A stretch of 64,000 nucleotides of DNA from Marinobacter szutsaonensis (GCF_039523335.1 NZ_BAAAFC010000001.1:2294001-2358000), one strand, 5' to 3'. Shown: positions 27,149-36,795, counted from the first letter of the stretch. The notes: generated by a model from the letters alone, not told the origin. Program-made: numbers and translations.

Positions 27149-28480
27149 TCAGTAATCCAGCAGGCCGTGGCCGAAACTCCGGTCACGGCCAGGTTCGCCA
27201 AGATCCCGGGCTGTCCCGATAAGTGCCTCGATTGCCTGCTCTGCAGAAGCCTCACGGAGCCGGCAGGCCAGGGCTGCCGTGACCACCGGTGCCGCCAGGG
27301 AGGTGCCGCTGTCAGATACCCGGCCGCCCTCCGGAGCGGCGACCGGGACCGATACCCCCCGGGCCGCAAACATCACCTGCTCGCCACGATTGGCCCACCG
27401 ATAGAGCTCATTCGAGTCGTCCACCGCGGTAACACCGATGACCCCGGTATAGGCGGCCGGATACAGCGGCGGAGCTGCCGGTCCCTGGTTGCCCACTGCC
27501 GCCACCAGCACAATGCCTCGATCCAGCAGGTTGCGGATAACCGTCGCCAGCACCCGGTTATCCGGCCCGGTCAGGCTGATGTTCAGAACCGAAATATCCC
27601 GCTCTGACAGCCAGTTCAGACCTTCCAGAAGGTGGCCCAGGCTGGCTCCCGACAGATCCCGGTTCCGGTCAAAGAACACGGACGCATTGAACAGCGTGGC
27701 GCCGGGCAGGCGGGCCGGCGACTCGCCACTGTAGTCGCCCACCATCAGGCTCGCGACGGCCGTCCCGTGGGCACGCGGCTCTGAAAGCTGGCCCCTGTTT
27801 CCGTCGACCTCCAGAAAACGGGATTGCACCACGCGCGCCTGCCGGAATGCCGGATGGTCGGTGGCAATCGAGGTATCCACCATGCCGACCCGGACCGGGG
27901 CGGAGCACAGGGTTGGCCAATGAGGTGACTGCGTCCGCGGCTCCGATGGCCCCTTGGCCTGCGGGCTATAGATGTGGTTTCGGTCCAGCCGGTCCGCAAG
28001 TTCCGGCAGGACTGCCCGCAAGGCTTCCCGGGAGTCCAGCTCCGGTGATACCCGGAAGCGGACGAGATTCAGGCCCACTCCCGTCAGCTCCTGGCGCTTG
28101 AGCAGCGTAATGCCGGCTCGGTCGAGCCGGGCGATTTCCTCGTCGGTGCCGGTGAACAGCCACTGGCGTTCCACCGCGCGCCAGCCATCTTCGACGACAA
28201 CATCGGTGAACGCCACTTCGCCCTGTTCCGTCAGGACGGGAAGCTCTGGCGGCAGGCTTTCAAGCGGGTTCCGCAGGGTGTCAGGCGCGGCTTCCACCCG
28301 GTCCTCGACCTGCCGCGACAGCCTGCGTTCCACGAGCCGTTCTGCGCTCTGCTCCACCTGTCGGGTTACGGGCCCGGCAGCCCCGTCCAGCACACTGCCG
28401 GTACCCAGTGCCAGCACCGGGGTGGCGAACGAGATCAGGGCGAGCGCGGGGAGCCAATGGATCTTTCGGCAGTGCTTCAT
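27149..28480 (-). CDS. Exported subtilisin-family (S8) serine protease
   Basis: A secreted or periplasmic subtilase, 443 aa from ATG 28480. The signal peptide is KIHWLPALALISFATPVLAL. A propeptide-like region (about 25-190) precedes the catalytic domain: Asp in VGMVDTSIATDHPAF, His in PRAHGTAVASLM and Ser in SDSGTSLAAPVVTAA. The frame extends further upstream, but the ECF-type promoter at 28516-28542 would start RNA near 28510, leaving the ATG at 28480 as the best start. It is divergent from the sigma factor gene, and both face out of a shared promoter region. Confidence 0.88.
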   Translation of the reverse strand: MKHCRKIHWLPALALISFATPVLALGTGSVLDGAAGPVTRQVEQSAERLVERRLSRQVEDRVEAAPDTLRNPLESLPPELPVLTEQGEVAFTDVVVEDGWRAVERQWLFTGTDEEIARLDRAGITLLKRQELTGVGLNLVRFRVSPELDSREALRAVLPELADRLDRNHIYSPQAKGPSEPRTQSPHWPTLCSAPVRVGMVDTSIATDHPAFRQARVVQSRFLEVDGNRGQLSEPRAHGTAVASLMVGDYSGESPARLPGATLFNASVFFDRNRDLSGASLGHLLEGLNWLSERDISVLNISLTGPDNRVLATVIRNLLDRGIVLVAAVGNQGPAAPPLYPAAYTGVIGVTAVDDSNELYRWANRGEQVMFAARGVSVPVAAPEGGRVSDSGTSLAAPVVTAALACRLREASAEQAIEALIGTARDLGEPGRDRSFGHGLLDY

Positions 28481-28515
28481 CGTGTCTGTCCAGATTCGGA
28501 AGTGTTTCATTCGAT

Positions 28516-28542
28516 ATAACGACCGGGTCGGGAAAAAATTCC
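28516..28542 (-). promoter_or_regulatory. Candidate ECF-type promoter for the subtilase gene
   Basis: On the minus strand, GGAAT (28542-28538), 15-nt spacer, TCGTTAT (28522-28516). The same -35, spacer length and -10 core occur on the plus strand for the divergent sigma gene, which makes chance unlikely. Confidence 0.65.
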
Positions 28543-28552
28543 GTTCTTTGAT

Positions 28553-28579
28553 GGAATAAAACGGTTTCTGGCTCGTTGT
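28553..28579 (+). promoter_or_regulatory. Candidate ECF-type promoter for the sigma/anti-sigma genes
   Basis: GGAAT (28553-28557), 15-nt spacer, TCGTTGT (28573-28579), about 22 nt of leader before ATG 28609. It mirrors the promoter of the divergent subtilase gene and would allow autoregulation. Confidence 0.65.
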
Positions 28580-28608
28580 ACTGGTAACACGTATCAGCAA
28601 AGAGCGCT

Positions 28609-29100
28609 ATGCAACAGGAAATCACCGAACTTTTGCCCAGGCTCAGACGCTTTGCCTACTCGCTTACCGGCTCCATGCCCGATGCCGACGACCTGCTCCA
28701 GAACACGGTGGAACGGTTGCTGGCCCGGGACATGCCGGAGGATGCGGACCTGACCAAGTGGGCGTTCCGGGTCTGCCGGAATGTCTGGATAGACGAATGC
28801 CGGGCCCGGAAGGTTCGCCGGGAGGCAACAGAACAGCCGGAGCTCTCCGAAGGTCAGGTTGTCGATGGCGAGCACCAGACAGCCCGCGAGATCGAGTGGA
28901 ATCGGGTAGATAAAGCCATGGCAAAGCTACCGGAGGATCAGCGCCAGATCATTTCCCTGGTGGCCATCCAGGGCTTCTCCTACCAGGCCGTTGCGGAGAT
29001 CCTATCTGTGCGCAAGGGCACGGTAATGAGCCGGCTGGCCCGGGCGAGGGCGGCACTGAGCCAGGCGTTGGCGCCTGTAACCATGAGGACCGGATCATGA
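28609..29100 (+). CDS. ECF RNA polymerase sigma factor
   Basis: A 163-aa extracytoplasmic-function sigma factor. Region 2 includes FAYSLTGSMPDADDLLQNTV and the DNA-melting part KWAFRVCRNVWIDE; region 4 has LPEDQRQIISLVAIQGFSYQ and AEILSVRKGTVMSRLARAR. The stop overlaps the anti-sigma start by 4 nt (ATGA), so both are translationally coupled. The outward gene across the promoter region encodes a subtilase. Twin promoters of identical design suggest it activates itself and the protease. Confidence 0.93.
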   Translation: MQQEITELLPRLRRFAYSLTGSMPDADDLLQNTVERLLARDMPEDADLTKWAFRVCRNVWIDECRARKVRREATEQPELSEGQVVDGEHQTAREIEWNRVDKAMAKLPEDQRQIISLVAIQGFSYQAVAEILSVRKGTVMSRLARARAALSQALAPVTMRTGS

Positions 29101-29822
29101 ACATAACCGACGAGACCCTGTCTGCCTTCCTGGATCATGAACTGCCCGAGGCGGAAATGCAGGCGGTGCGTGATCAGCTGGCCGCCGACCCGGCGCTGGC
29201 CGATCGCCTGGCGGAGCTGGCCTCGGTCGATGCCGAACTGCAGGCCCACTATGGTGCAATCGATGACCGGCCGATGCCGGAAACCGTGACCCGGCTGCTG
29301 GCGGATGAGCCGTCCGCAGGTGCCGGCGGCGGGCCGGACAATGTCATTGCCTTCCCCGGGTGGCGCCGGGTGCGGGAGCACACCGGGAAAGCCGTCGCCG
29401 CGGCCGTGATTGCCGGGTTTGCACTCGCCCAGTGGCTGGCCGTGCCGGGCCCCGGCGAAGAAGCCGGCTGGGCGGAGGTGGCACAGGCCCTGGAGACGCG
29501 CCCGAGCGGTGAGCTCCATGCCATTGACCATACCACCGTGACGCCGAGGCTGACCTTCCGGAACCAGGACGGAGACTGGTGCCGGCAGTACCTGGTACAG
29601 AAGGCTGACCATGCCTCCGAACAGATTGCCTGCCGCACCGGTGCCGGCGACTGGCAACAGGTGGCGAAAGTCGATGTGAAGGTGAGCGCCTCACCGGAGG
29701 CCTATCAGACCGCGACCGGAGGTCGTGTCCTGGATGAGACGCTGGATCGACTCATGGAAGGGCCGCCCATTGGCCCTGATGCGGAAAGAACCCTGATCGA
29801 GCAACAATGGAGCGGCCAATAA
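29097..29822 (+). CDS. Membrane anti-sigma factor
   Basis: A 241-aa protein overlapping the ECF sigma gene. The N-terminus (TDETLSAFLDHELPEAEMQA) is the usual anti-sigma start, and a single transmembrane helix lies near 100-120 (KAVAAAVIAGFALAQWLAV). The C-terminal part, with two pairs of Cys (DWCRQYL, IACRTGAGDW), is periplasmic and could sense the envelope. No zinc-binding HxxxCxxC motif is present in the N-terminus. Release by proteolysis would be expected, as for RseA-type factors. Confidence 0.87.
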   Translation: MNITDETLSAFLDHELPEAEMQAVRDQLAADPALADRLAELASVDAELQAHYGAIDDRPMPETVTRLLADEPSAGAGGGPDNVIAFPGWRRVREHTGKAVAAAVIAGFALAQWLAVPGPGEEAGWAEVAQALETRPSGELHAIDHTTVTPRLTFRNQDGDWCRQYLVQKADHASEQIACRTGAGDWQQVAKVDVKVSASPEAYQTATGGRVLDETLDRLMEGPPIGPDAERTLIEQQWSGQ

Positions 29823-29880
29823 CGGCTGCTCTTTTTTTGAGCAAATTTGAAATTCCTGTCACCTTTCTGTAGCCTTTATT

Positions 29881-29900
29881 TTAATTGAACGTTCAATTAA
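29881..29900. promoter_or_regulatory. BetI operator palindrome
   Basis: TTAATTGAACGTTCAATTAA is a perfect 20-bp palindrome, 66 bp before the betI start. TTGAACGTTCAA-type sites are the known BetI box, where BetI represses the bet genes and choline relieves it. Confidence 0.85.
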
Positions 29901-29966
29901 TAAAAAACAGGCAGAGATCAGAGCCTGTTTTCGACACGGAAATCATCGGGAACACGCGGAATCGCC

Positions 29967-30575
29967 ATGCCAAAAGTTGGAATGAAAGATACCCGCAAGC
30001 AGCAGCTCATCGACGCCACCATGGAGTCCATTGCCGAGCTGGGCATGCAGAACACCACCATTGTCAGCATCAGCAAGCGGGCGGGGATGTCCTCGGGGAT
30101 CATCAGTCATTACTTCGGGGGCAAGCAGGGCCTGATCGAGGCGGCCTTGCGTTACCTGCTCGAGCAGCTGGGCAAGGAACTGCGTGAGCGCATGGCGAAA
30201 ACCGATGGCTCGCCGGAGCAGCGGCTCGATTGCATCGTGGAAGCCAACTTCTCCGAATTCCAGCGCTCGGCCCTGGCCGCCAAGACCTGGCTGAGCTTCT
30301 GGTCCCGCTCCATGCATGAGCCGGGGCTCAAGCGACTGCAGCAGATCAACAACGCCCGGCTGTACAGCAACCTGCGCTATTCCTTTGCCCAGGTGTTGCC
30401 GGCGGGGCAGGCCACGGAGGCCGCGCGCCAGACCGCTGCGATGATTGACGGTTTCTGGCTGCGAAGTGCCCTGAGCCTGGACCCGATGGAAAGCTTCGAG
30501 GCGGGCGAGCGGCTCACCAAACAGTTTATTCACGACACCCTGGCCAAGGCCGGGGCAACGAATTCAGCGAATTGA
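29967..30575 (+). CDS. betI: Transcriptional repressor BetI
   Basis: TetR-family repressor of glycine betaine synthesis genes, 202 aa (E. coli BetI 195 aa). The N-terminus has [20 protein letters not shown] and the recognition helix region [20 protein letters not shown], which is nearly the E. coli text. The C-terminal domain binds choline. A 20-bp palindrome lies upstream. It starts the betIBA operon and its stop is 14 bp before the betB ATG. Confidence 0.96.
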   Translation: MPKVGMKDTRKQQLIDATMESIAELGMQNTTIVSISKRAGMSSGIISHYFGGKQGLIEAALRYLLEQLGKELRERMAKTDGSPEQRLDCIVEANFSEFQRSALAAKTWLSFWSRSMHEPGLKRLQQINNARLYSNLRYSFAQVLPAGQATEAARQTAAMIDGFWLRSALSLDPMESFEAGERLTKQFIHDTLAKAGATNSAN

Positions 30576-30589
30576 GGTTACCGGTCACT

Positions 30590-32059
30590 ATGTCCAACAA
30601 CGTACCTGTGGTTCAGAACTTTGTGCATGGCCGTTTCCTGGCCAACACCAGCGGCGAGACCTTCCCGGTGGTCAACCCGGCCACCGGCCAGGTCATCTAC
30701 GAGGTGGAAGTGGCGGATGAGGCCGTCCAGCAGGCGGCCATGGAAAGTGCCCGGGCCGGTTTTGCCCAGTGGTCCGCCATGCCGGCCATCGAGCGCAGCC
30801 GCATCCTGTTGAAGGCGGTGGCCTTACTGCGTGAGCGCAACGACGAGCTGGCGGCCGCAGAAGTTCGGGATACCGGCAAGCCCTGGCAGGAAGCGGAGGC
30901 CGTGGATGTGGTCACCGGCGCGGACGCCATCGAATTCTTCGCCGGCCTGGCGCCCTCCATCGAGGGCAACCAGCAGGATCTGGGTGGCGATTTCTACTAC
31001 ACCCGCCGCGAGCCGCTGGGTATCTGCGCCGGCATCGGTGCCTGGAACTACCCGATCCAGATCGCGTGCTGGAAGTCGGCTCCGGCGCTGGCCTGCGGCA
31101 ACGCCATGATCTTCAAACCCTCCGAGGAAACCCCGATGGGCGCGGTGAAGTTGGCGGAAATCTTTGTGGAGGCCGGTGTGCCGGCTGGCGTGTTCAACGT
31201 GGTTCAGGGTGCGGCGGAAGTCGGCCAGTGGCTGACCCACCACCCGGACATCGCCAAGGTGTCGTTCACCGGCGAAGTTGCGACCGGCAAAAAGGTAATG
31301 TCAGCGGCATCGTCCACTCTGAAGGACGTCACCATGGAGCTCGGCGGCAAGTCCCCACTGATTGTCTTTGACGACGCCGACCTGGAGAACGCCATCTCCG
31401 CCGCCATGGTGGGCAACTTTTACACCCAGGGCGAGATCTGCACCAACGGTACCCGGGTGTTCGTGCATGAGGATATCTACCCGCAGTTCATGGAACGCCT
31501 TCTGGAGCGGACCCGCAAGAACATCAAGCCGGGTGACCCGATGAATCCGGACACCAATTTCGGCGCCCTGATCTCCAAAAAGCATCAGGACCTGGTGCTG
31601 GATTACATCGCCAAGGGGCTTTCTGAAGGTGCGACCCTGAGCCACGGAGGCCGGGCCTTCGAGCCGGATGATTCCAAAGGTGGCTATTTCGTGGAGCCCA
31701 CCATCTTCACCGACTGCACCGATGACATGACCATCGTGCAGGAAGAGATCTTCGGGCCGGTGATGTCGGTACTGACCTTCTCCGACGAGGACGAGGTGAT
31801 TGCCCGCGCCAACAACACCGAGACCGGTCTGGCCGCCGGCGTGTTTAGCAACGACATCCGCCGGGCGCACCGGGTTATCCATCAGATCCAGGCGGGCATC
31901 TGCTGGATCAACAGTTACGGCGCCTCGCCGGCGGAAATGCCGGTGGGCGGCTACAAGCTCTCCGGCATCGGCCGGGAAAACGGGCGCGAGACCATTGCGC
32001 ACTACACCCAGATCAAGTCGGTGTATGTGGGCATGGAAGATCTCGACGCCCCGTTTTAA
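30590..32059 (+). CDS. betB: Betaine aldehyde dehydrogenase
   Basis: NAD-dependent oxidation of betaine aldehyde to glycine betaine, the second step from choline. At 489 aa from ATG 30590 it equals E. coli BetB in size (490). The catalytic Cys lies in [12 protein letters not shown], the general base Glu in [13 protein letters not shown], and the NAD-binding GSTG-like loop in [16 protein letters not shown] sits upstream of ATG 30590; the TTG at 30572 is unlikely. The product accumulates as a compatible solute. Middle gene of betIBA. Confidence 0.97.
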   Translation: MSNNVPVVQNFVHGRFLANTSGETFPVVNPATGQVIYEVEVADEAVQQAAMESARAGFAQWSAMPAIERSRILLKAVALLRERNDELAAAEVRDTGKPWQEAEAVDVVTGADAIEFFAGLAPSIEGNQQDLGGDFYYTRREPLGICAGIGAWNYPIQIACWKSAPALACGNAMIFKPSEETPMGAVKLAEIFVEAGVPAGVFNVVQGAAEVGQWLTHHPDIAKVSFTGEVATGKKVMSAASSTLKDVTMELGGKSPLIVFDDADLENAISAAMVGNFYTQGEICTNGTRVFVHEDIYPQFMERLLERTRKNIKPGDPMNPDTNFGALISKKHQDLVLDYIAKGLSEGATLSHGGRAFEPDDSKGGYFVEPTIFTDCTDDMTIVQEEIFGPVMSVLTFSDEDEVIARANNTETGLAAGVFSNDIRRAHRVIHQIQAGICWINSYGASPAEMPVGGYKLSGIGRENGRETIAHYTQIKSVYVGMEDLDAPF

Positions 32060-32086
32060 GCCCGCAGGCCACAGAGGAGAACGCGT

Positions 32087-33772
32087 ATGAAAGAAAATCA
32101 ATACGACTACATCATCGTGGGCGCGGGCTCGGCCGGTTGTGTGCTGGCCAACCGTCTCACCGAGGATGGCCAGAACAAGGTGCTGCTGCTGGAGACCGGC
32201 GGCAGCGACAAGAGCATCTTTATCCAGATGCCCACGGCCCTGTCCATTCCCATGAACACCAAAAAGTATGCCTGGCAGTTCGAGACCGAGCCGGAGCCCT
32301 ACCTGGACAACCGCCGCATGCATTGTCCCCGGGGCAAGGTGCTGGGCGGCTCGTCGTCCATTAACGGCATGGTCTATGTCCGTGGCCACGCCCGGGATTT
32401 TGACGAGTGGGAATCTGAAGGCGCCAGCGGCTGGCAGTACGCCAATGTCCTGCCCTATTTCAGGAAGGCGGAAAGCTGGGCCTTCGGCGGCAATGACTAC
32501 CGGGGCGATTCCGGACCACTGGGCGTGAATAACGGCAACAACATGCAGAACCCGCTGTACAGGGCCTTTATCAAGGCGGGTTCCGATGCCGGTTATTTCG
32601 AAACCGCCGACTACAACGGCGCCCAGCAGGAGGGCTTCGGTGCCATGCACATGACGGTCAAGAACGGCCGTCGCTGGTCCACCGCCAACGCCTATCTGCG
32701 CCCGGCCATGGAGCGGGATAACCTGACCGTGGTCACCCACGCCCTGGTCCACAAGGTATTGCTCGAAGGCAAGACTGCCACCGGCGTGCGTTACGAGCAG
32801 GGTGGCAAGGTCCACGAGGTACAGGCCAGCCGCGAAGTGATTCTCTCCGCCGGTTCCATCGGTTCTCCGCACCTGTTGCAGTTGTCCGGTATCGGCAAGC
32901 GCGAGGTGCTGGAGCAGGCCGGTATCGAGGTGCAGCACGAGCTGCCCGGCGTGGGTGAGAATCTGCAGGACCATCTGGAATTCTACTTCCAGTTCCGCTG
33001 CAACCAGCCGGTGTCCCTGAACCGCAAACTGGACTGGTGGAACAAGCTCAAGATCGGGGTGCGCTGGATCCTGCGCAAGGACGGTCTGGGCGCCACCAAC
33101 CATTTCGAGTCCTGTGGCTTTATCCGCTCCAAAGCCGGTGTCGAGTGGCCGGACCTGCAGTACCACTTCCTGCCGGCGGCCATGCGCTACGATGGCAAGG
33201 AAGCGTTCGACGGTGACGGTTTCCAGCTGCACATCGGCCATAACAAGCCGAAGAGCCGCGGTTTTGTGCATGTGCAGTCCGCCGATCCGAAACAGGCGCC
33301 GCGTATCCGCTTCAACTACCTCGAAAACGAGGCCGACCGGGAAGGCTTCCGCGACTGCGTGCGGCTGACCCGGGAGATCATCAACCAGCCGGCCATGGAC
33401 GACTACCGCGGGGCGGAAATCCAGCCCGGTGCCGAGGTCCAGAGTGACGAGGAAATTGACGCCTTTGTTCGTCAGGCGGTGGAAAGCGCCTATCACCCGT
33501 CCTGCTCCTGCAAGATGGGCACCGACGAGCTGGCGGTGGTGGACCCGGAGACCCGTGTCTGCGGCCTCAAGAACCTGCGGGTGGTGGATTCGTCCATCTT
33601 CCCGACCATACCCAACGGTAACCTGAACGCGCCCACCATCATGGTGGCCGAGCGGGCTGCCGACCTTATCCGGGGCAAGGACCCCCTGCAAGCATCTGAC
33701 GCGCCTGTGGTGATGGATGACCAGTGGCAGGCACGCCAGAGACCGGGACAGGCAAAGCGCGCGCTGGTTTAG
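32087..33772 (+). CDS. betA: Choline dehydrogenase
   Basis: Membrane-associated FAD-dependent GMC oxidoreductase that oxidises choline to betaine aldehyde, 561 aa (E. coli 556). FAD-binding [13 protein letters not shown] is at the N-terminus; GMC signatures are [20 protein letters not shown] (1) and [17 protein letters not shown] (2). The active-site His is expected in [17 protein letters not shown] precedes the ATG, 27 bp after the betB stop. Electrons go to the quinone pool. Confidence 0.97.
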   Translation: MKENQYDYIIVGAGSAGCVLANRLTEDGQNKVLLLETGGSDKSIFIQMPTALSIPMNTKKYAWQFETEPEPYLDNRRMHCPRGKVLGGSSSINGMVYVRGHARDFDEWESEGASGWQYANVLPYFRKAESWAFGGNDYRGDSGPLGVNNGNNMQNPLYRAFIKAGSDAGYFETADYNGAQQEGFGAMHMTVKNGRRWSTANAYLRPAMERDNLTVVTHALVHKVLLEGKTATGVRYEQGGKVHEVQASREVILSAGSIGSPHLLQLSGIGKREVLEQAGIEVQHELPGVGENLQDHLEFYFQFRCNQPVSLNRKLDWWNKLKIGVRWILRKDGLGATNHFESCGFIRSKAGVEWPDLQYHFLPAAMRYDGKEAFDGDGFQLHIGHNKPKSRGFVHVQSADPKQAPRIRFNYLENEADREGFRDCVRLTREIINQPAMDDYRGAEIQPGAEVQSDEEIDAFVRQAVESAYHPSCSCKMGTDELAVVDPETRVCGLKNLRVVDSSIFPTIPNGNLNAPTIMVAERAADLIRGKDPLQASDAPVVMDDQWQARQRPGQAKRALV

Positions 33773-33787
33773 CGCGTCGTCATCCCG

Positions 33788-33815
33788 CCCGGGCGTGCAA
33801 CGCGCCCGGGGTTTT
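33788..33815 (+). terminator. Terminator after betA
   Basis: CCCGGGCG-tgcaacg-CGCCCGGG followed by GTTTT, 16 bp after the betA stop. A short T-run but a strong 8-bp GC stem; it separates betIBA from the transporter unit. Confidence 0.7.
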
Positions 33816-33941
33816 GCAAGCCCTCAGGATTTCCCTATCAGCGCGACGGCATCCCGCCGTTCTCGGGCGCCGGATAGGCAAGTCCTGGGTTTGTGTCCGA
33901 TTCGAAAGAAGCAGCGCTTACAAAGTAGAGGAGGAACACCC

Positions 33942-33989
33942 ATGCTGTTCACTATAATGATGACAAACAACCGGAGGTGCAGCGCATGA
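33942..33989 (+). CDS. 15-codon leader ORF coupled to the transporter gene
   Basis: ATG 33942 has an ideal AGGAGG 7 nt upstream (33929-33934) and encodes MLFTIMMTNNRRCSA. Its TGA (33987-33989) overlaps the ATG of the transporter (33986-33988), and its last third contains the transporter's own CGGAGG site. This layout fits a translationally coupled leader peptide. No homologue is known to me. Whether it is translated is unproven. Confidence 0.5.
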   Translation: MLFTIMMTNNRRCSA

Positions 33990-35203
33990 CACTCTGGTTA
34001 TCCACAGGCCTGATTTTCACCTTCGCCGCCATTGCCCTGATTTTGTACAAATGGTGGGACATGCAGTGCATCGGTGTAACGCCGGTCCGCACCTTTACAT
34101 TCATTGCCATCCTGTTCACCTCCGGTCTGGACGTGGGGCTGATCATGTTCCCGCTGACCGAGTTCGGCGGCTATGGCAACGTTGGAGAAAACCCGGAATA
34201 CGGCTTCGCCAACCCGCTCGCCATCGAGTTCGGCTTCTGGGCGTTCCTGATCTGGGGTTTCTATTTCCTGACCTGTTTCTACTTCGCCATCATCGAGCCG
34301 CGGGTAAAGTTCTTCGAGATCCCGCTGGTCAAGCTGGTTAACAACGTGGTGATCATCGGCACCTGCGCGTTCACCGCCTACCTGCTGCTGGTGAACCTGC
34401 CGTGGTACCTGCCACAACTGGGCGACGGTGAATCCGTGGTGCCCGCGTTCTACGCAATCGTGTTCCTGTCGATCGCGCTGGCGGTGTATTCCAGTTCCAA
34501 GGTCAAGTACATCCGCATTCTGAGCATCGGCTCCAGTGTGTTGTTCATTGCCCTGATTGTCGGCATGTGGTTCCGCGCGTTCGTGCTGGGCAAGGGATCG
34601 CCGGCGGATTTCTTCGGTACTGCCAGCATGCTGGGCGAGTACTTTGGCAACATTCACCAGTTTGTGTTGCCGATTAACGACTACCACGCCTTCTACCTGT
34701 TCTGGTGGTTCGCCTGGAGCATCATGATCGGCCAGTTCACTGCCCGTTTCGTCAGTGGTATCCGGACCTGGCAGCTGCTGATTGCCATGCTGGTGGTACC
34801 GTCCATCGCCATCGGGGTGTGGTTCAGCGTGCTGTACTACTACCACGCGGAAGGCCTGCAGATCGCTGCCTTCACCAACATCGCCATGATTTCCGTGGGT
34901 GTGCTGATGGTGGTGAATTCCCTGGATTCGCTGATCCGCCTGTACACCGACAACCTGAACCTGACCGCCCAGCGGCTGGGAAGGGTGAATTATGTGATCT
35001 TCAACCTGGTGGCCATGGTCGGCCTGACCATGCTGTTCCAGCTTGATTTCCTGCGTATCCAGTGGGTTGGTGCACTGGTGATCGCCCTGTATTTCGCCTG
35101 CTTTGCCTACATCCTGGCAAAGAAGCGGAGCGAGGTGGCTGCCATCAAATCGTCACCCAAGGAAAATATTCTGGATTTCCACAAGATTGAATTGGCGGGA
35201 TAA
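33986..35203 (+). CDS. Short divergent BCCT-like transporter, probable choline/betaine uptake
   Basis: A 405-aa integral membrane protein with about 12 helices. The stretch FYLFWWFAWSIMIGQFTARF and the following PSIAIGVWFSV match the BCCT core (Trp-rich segment followed by a P-S-x-W-F-S-V run), and TSGLDVGLIMFPLTEF replaces the usual GMGIGLxF segment. BCCT carriers are usually 500 aa or more; this one lacks the long tails. Start at ATG 33986 because GGAGG (33973-33977) is 8 nt upstream. The position after betIBA points to choline or betaine as substrate. Confidence 0.8.
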   Translation: MTLWLSTGLIFTFAAIALILYKWWDMQCIGVTPVRTFTFIAILFTSGLDVGLIMFPLTEFGGYGNVGENPEYGFANPLAIEFGFWAFLIWGFYFLTCFYFAIIEPRVKFFEIPLVKLVNNVVIIGTCAFTAYLLLVNLPWYLPQLGDGESVVPAFYAIVFLSIALAVYSSSKVKYIRILSIGSSVLFIALIVGMWFRAFVLGKGSPADFFGTASMLGEYFGNIHQFVLPINDYHAFYLFWWFAWSIMIGQFTARFVSGIRTWQLLIAMLVVPSIAIGVWFSVLYYYHAEGLQIAAFTNIAMISVGVLMVVNSLDSLIRLYTDNLNLTAQRLGRVNYVIFNLVAMVGLTMLFQLDFLRIQWVGALVIALYFACFAYILAKKRSEVAAIKSSPKENILDFHKIELAG

Positions 35204-35277
35204 GACCCCATATCACCAACCGCAGTTACTTCCCGGGATGGAAATGGCTGCGGGTTGTTGGTCCGGGCTTCGCCTGG

Positions 35278-35314
35278 ATAGGCTGAGCCTATCCCTTTAT
35301 TGGAAATTATCAAT
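35278..35314 (+). promoter_or_regulatory. Candidate OxyR-type site upstream of ahpC
   Basis: ATAG-N7-CTAT (35278-35292), then 7 nt and a weaker inverted half TTGG-N7-CAAT (35300-35314). OxyR sites are ATAG-N7-CTAT pairs separated by 7 nt. The first half is exact, the second poor. The same element recurs before ahpF. Confidence 0.6.
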
Positions 35315-35396
35315 TTAAACGAAGCCGGAAAAATCCGTATCTTTGCTTCCCGTAAATTCTTCAACCCTCAAATGCACCAAACAGGAGTTATCTTTA

Positions 35397-35960
35397 ATGG
35401 GCATCATTAACAGCGAGATCAAGCCGTTCAACGCCACCGCTTTCAAGAACGGTGAGTTTGTTGAGATCAGCGAAGCAGACGTAAAAGGTAAGTGGGCTGT
35501 CTTTTTCTTCTACCCGGCCGACTTCACTTTCGTATGTCCGACCGAGCTGGGCGACGTAGCTGACAAGTACGAAGAGCTGCAGAAGCTGGGCGTAGAAGTG
35601 TTCTCCGTGTCCACCGACACCCACTTCACCCACAAGGCGTGGCACGATACTTCCGAGACCATCGGCAAGATCCAGTACTACATGGTTGGCGACCAGACCG
35701 GCACCATCACCAACAACTTCGGTGTTATGCGTGAAGGCCAGGGCCTGGCCGACCGTGCTACTTTCGTGATCGATCCGGACGGCATCATCCAGGCCGTTGA
35801 GATCACTGCCGAAGGCATCGGCCGTGACGCCGACGACCTGCTGCGCAAGATCAAGGCCGCCCAGTACGTTCGCAAGAACCCGGGTGAAGTTTGCCCGGCC
35901 AAGTGGAAAGAAGGCGAAGAGACCCTGGCTCCGTCACTGGACCTGGTCGGCAAGATCTAA
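35397..35960 (+). CDS. ahpC: Alkyl hydroperoxide reductase subunit C (peroxiredoxin)
   Basis: Typical 2-Cys peroxiredoxin, 187 aa, reducing H2O2 and organic peroxides. Peroxidatic Cys47 is in FTFVCPTEL, resolving Cys166 in GEVCPAKW. The YF-type C-terminus is replaced by DLVGKI. ATG 35397 has GGAG upstream; the longer frame to 35343 is not supported. Its electron donor AhpF lies 3 kb downstream, which is an unusual separation. A terminator follows. Confidence 0.97.
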   Translation: MGIINSEIKPFNATAFKNGEFVEISEADVKGKWAVFFFYPADFTFVCPTELGDVADKYEELQKLGVEVFSVSTDTHFTHKAWHDTSETIGKIQYYMVGDQTGTITNNFGVMREGQGLADRATFVIDPDGIIQAVEITAEGIGRDADDLLRKIKAAQYVRKNPGEVCPAKWKEGEETLAPSLDLVGKI

Positions 35961-36026
35961 GTTTCGCCTAACGGTGAAACTGAATGGATGCGAGGTCTGC
36001 TCTGCGGACCTCGGATTCCCGAGGAA

Positions 36027-36049
36027 CCCCGGCCCGGCCGGGGTTTTTT
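36027..36049 (+). terminator. Terminator after ahpC
   Basis: CCCCGGCC-C-GGCCGGGG then TTTTTT, 66 bp after the ahpC stop. In practice the loop will be wider than one base. Confidence 0.9.
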
Positions 36050-36063
36050 GTGTCTGACCGGTA

Positions 36064-36795
36064 TCAGGAGCTGGCTATCTCGCTGCCGTAATCGGCGCCG
36101 CGGGCCTTGAGCCGGTAGAATTCCTCGATCACTTCCGCCATCGCTTCCGGACAGTAGGGCCGTAATCCACTCAGCACCAGGCGTTTGGTCACATCGCCCA
36201 CCGGCTTGCCATCGGCCTTCAACAGATATTCCAGCGTCACGTTGCCCCGTTTACCGGCGGCTTCCAGGTCGGCATTGCTCAGCTCCAGTTCCGGGGAAGA
36301 GGCATCCACCGTGTCCAGGGACAGGCTCATGCTCTCGTACATCACCATGGGGCGATCCGGATTGAACATGACCCCGTTCGATTCCATCAGCGGTTTCAGG
36401 GTGTGCGGAAAGTTCTTGCCCGAGGCCGCCACGTAGCAGCGGGTGAAGTCCTCGATGAACTGCTCGTCCCGGGTAATCTCGCCGCTGCGGGTAACCTCAA
36501 GGTAGACCTTGCCATTGTCGTCACAGACTTCGATGGTGTCGTCCCCGTTCTCCCGGAACAGGAGCTCAACGCCATCACCAACCAGGGCGCGGAACCGGAA
36601 TGTCATGTTCCGGGAAAGCCCGAAGCGGGACACAACCACGGCAAACAGCAGATCCCCCGGTACGCAGAAGCGGCGGGCATCGGGATCATGAATCGGGTTG
36701 AAGTCCCCGGCCACTTCCTTGGCGAACTTGCTGGCCTGGAGCGCGGAAATGGTGACACGTCCGTCCTGGAGGGAGTGGAAACGTTCTAGAAACAT
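36064..36795 (-). CDS. DUF3581 family protein
   Basis: A 243-aa protein matching DUF3581: FLERFHSLQDGRVTISALQA, the region KEVAGDFNPIHDPDARRFCV, and a C-terminal YGSEI. The DFNPIHDPDARRF stretch resembles hot-dog/MaoC-type dehydratase text (x-D-x-N-P-I-H), so acyl-CoA chemistry is possible, but the function is not known. It lies between ahpC and the GHKL gene on the opposite strand, converging on ahpC's terminator. Confidence 0.87.
   Translation of the reverse strand: MFLERFHSLQDGRVTISALQASKFAKEVAGDFNPIHDPDARRFCVPGDLLFAVVVSRFGLSRNMTFRFRALVGDGVELLFRENGDDTIEVCDDNGKVYLEVTRSGEITRDEQFIEDFTRCYVAASGKNFPHTLKPLMESNGVMFNPDRPMVMYESMSLSLDTVDASSPELELSNADLEAAGKRGNVTLEYLLKADGKPVGDVTKRLVLSGLRPYCPEAMAEVIEEFYRLKARGADYGSEIASS

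Noticed and set aside
31301..33691. 796-aa open frame on the minus strand opposite betB/betA
   Set aside because: It is a shadow of the betB and betA genes, both of which match known families end to end. GC-rich codon use keeps antisense frames open.
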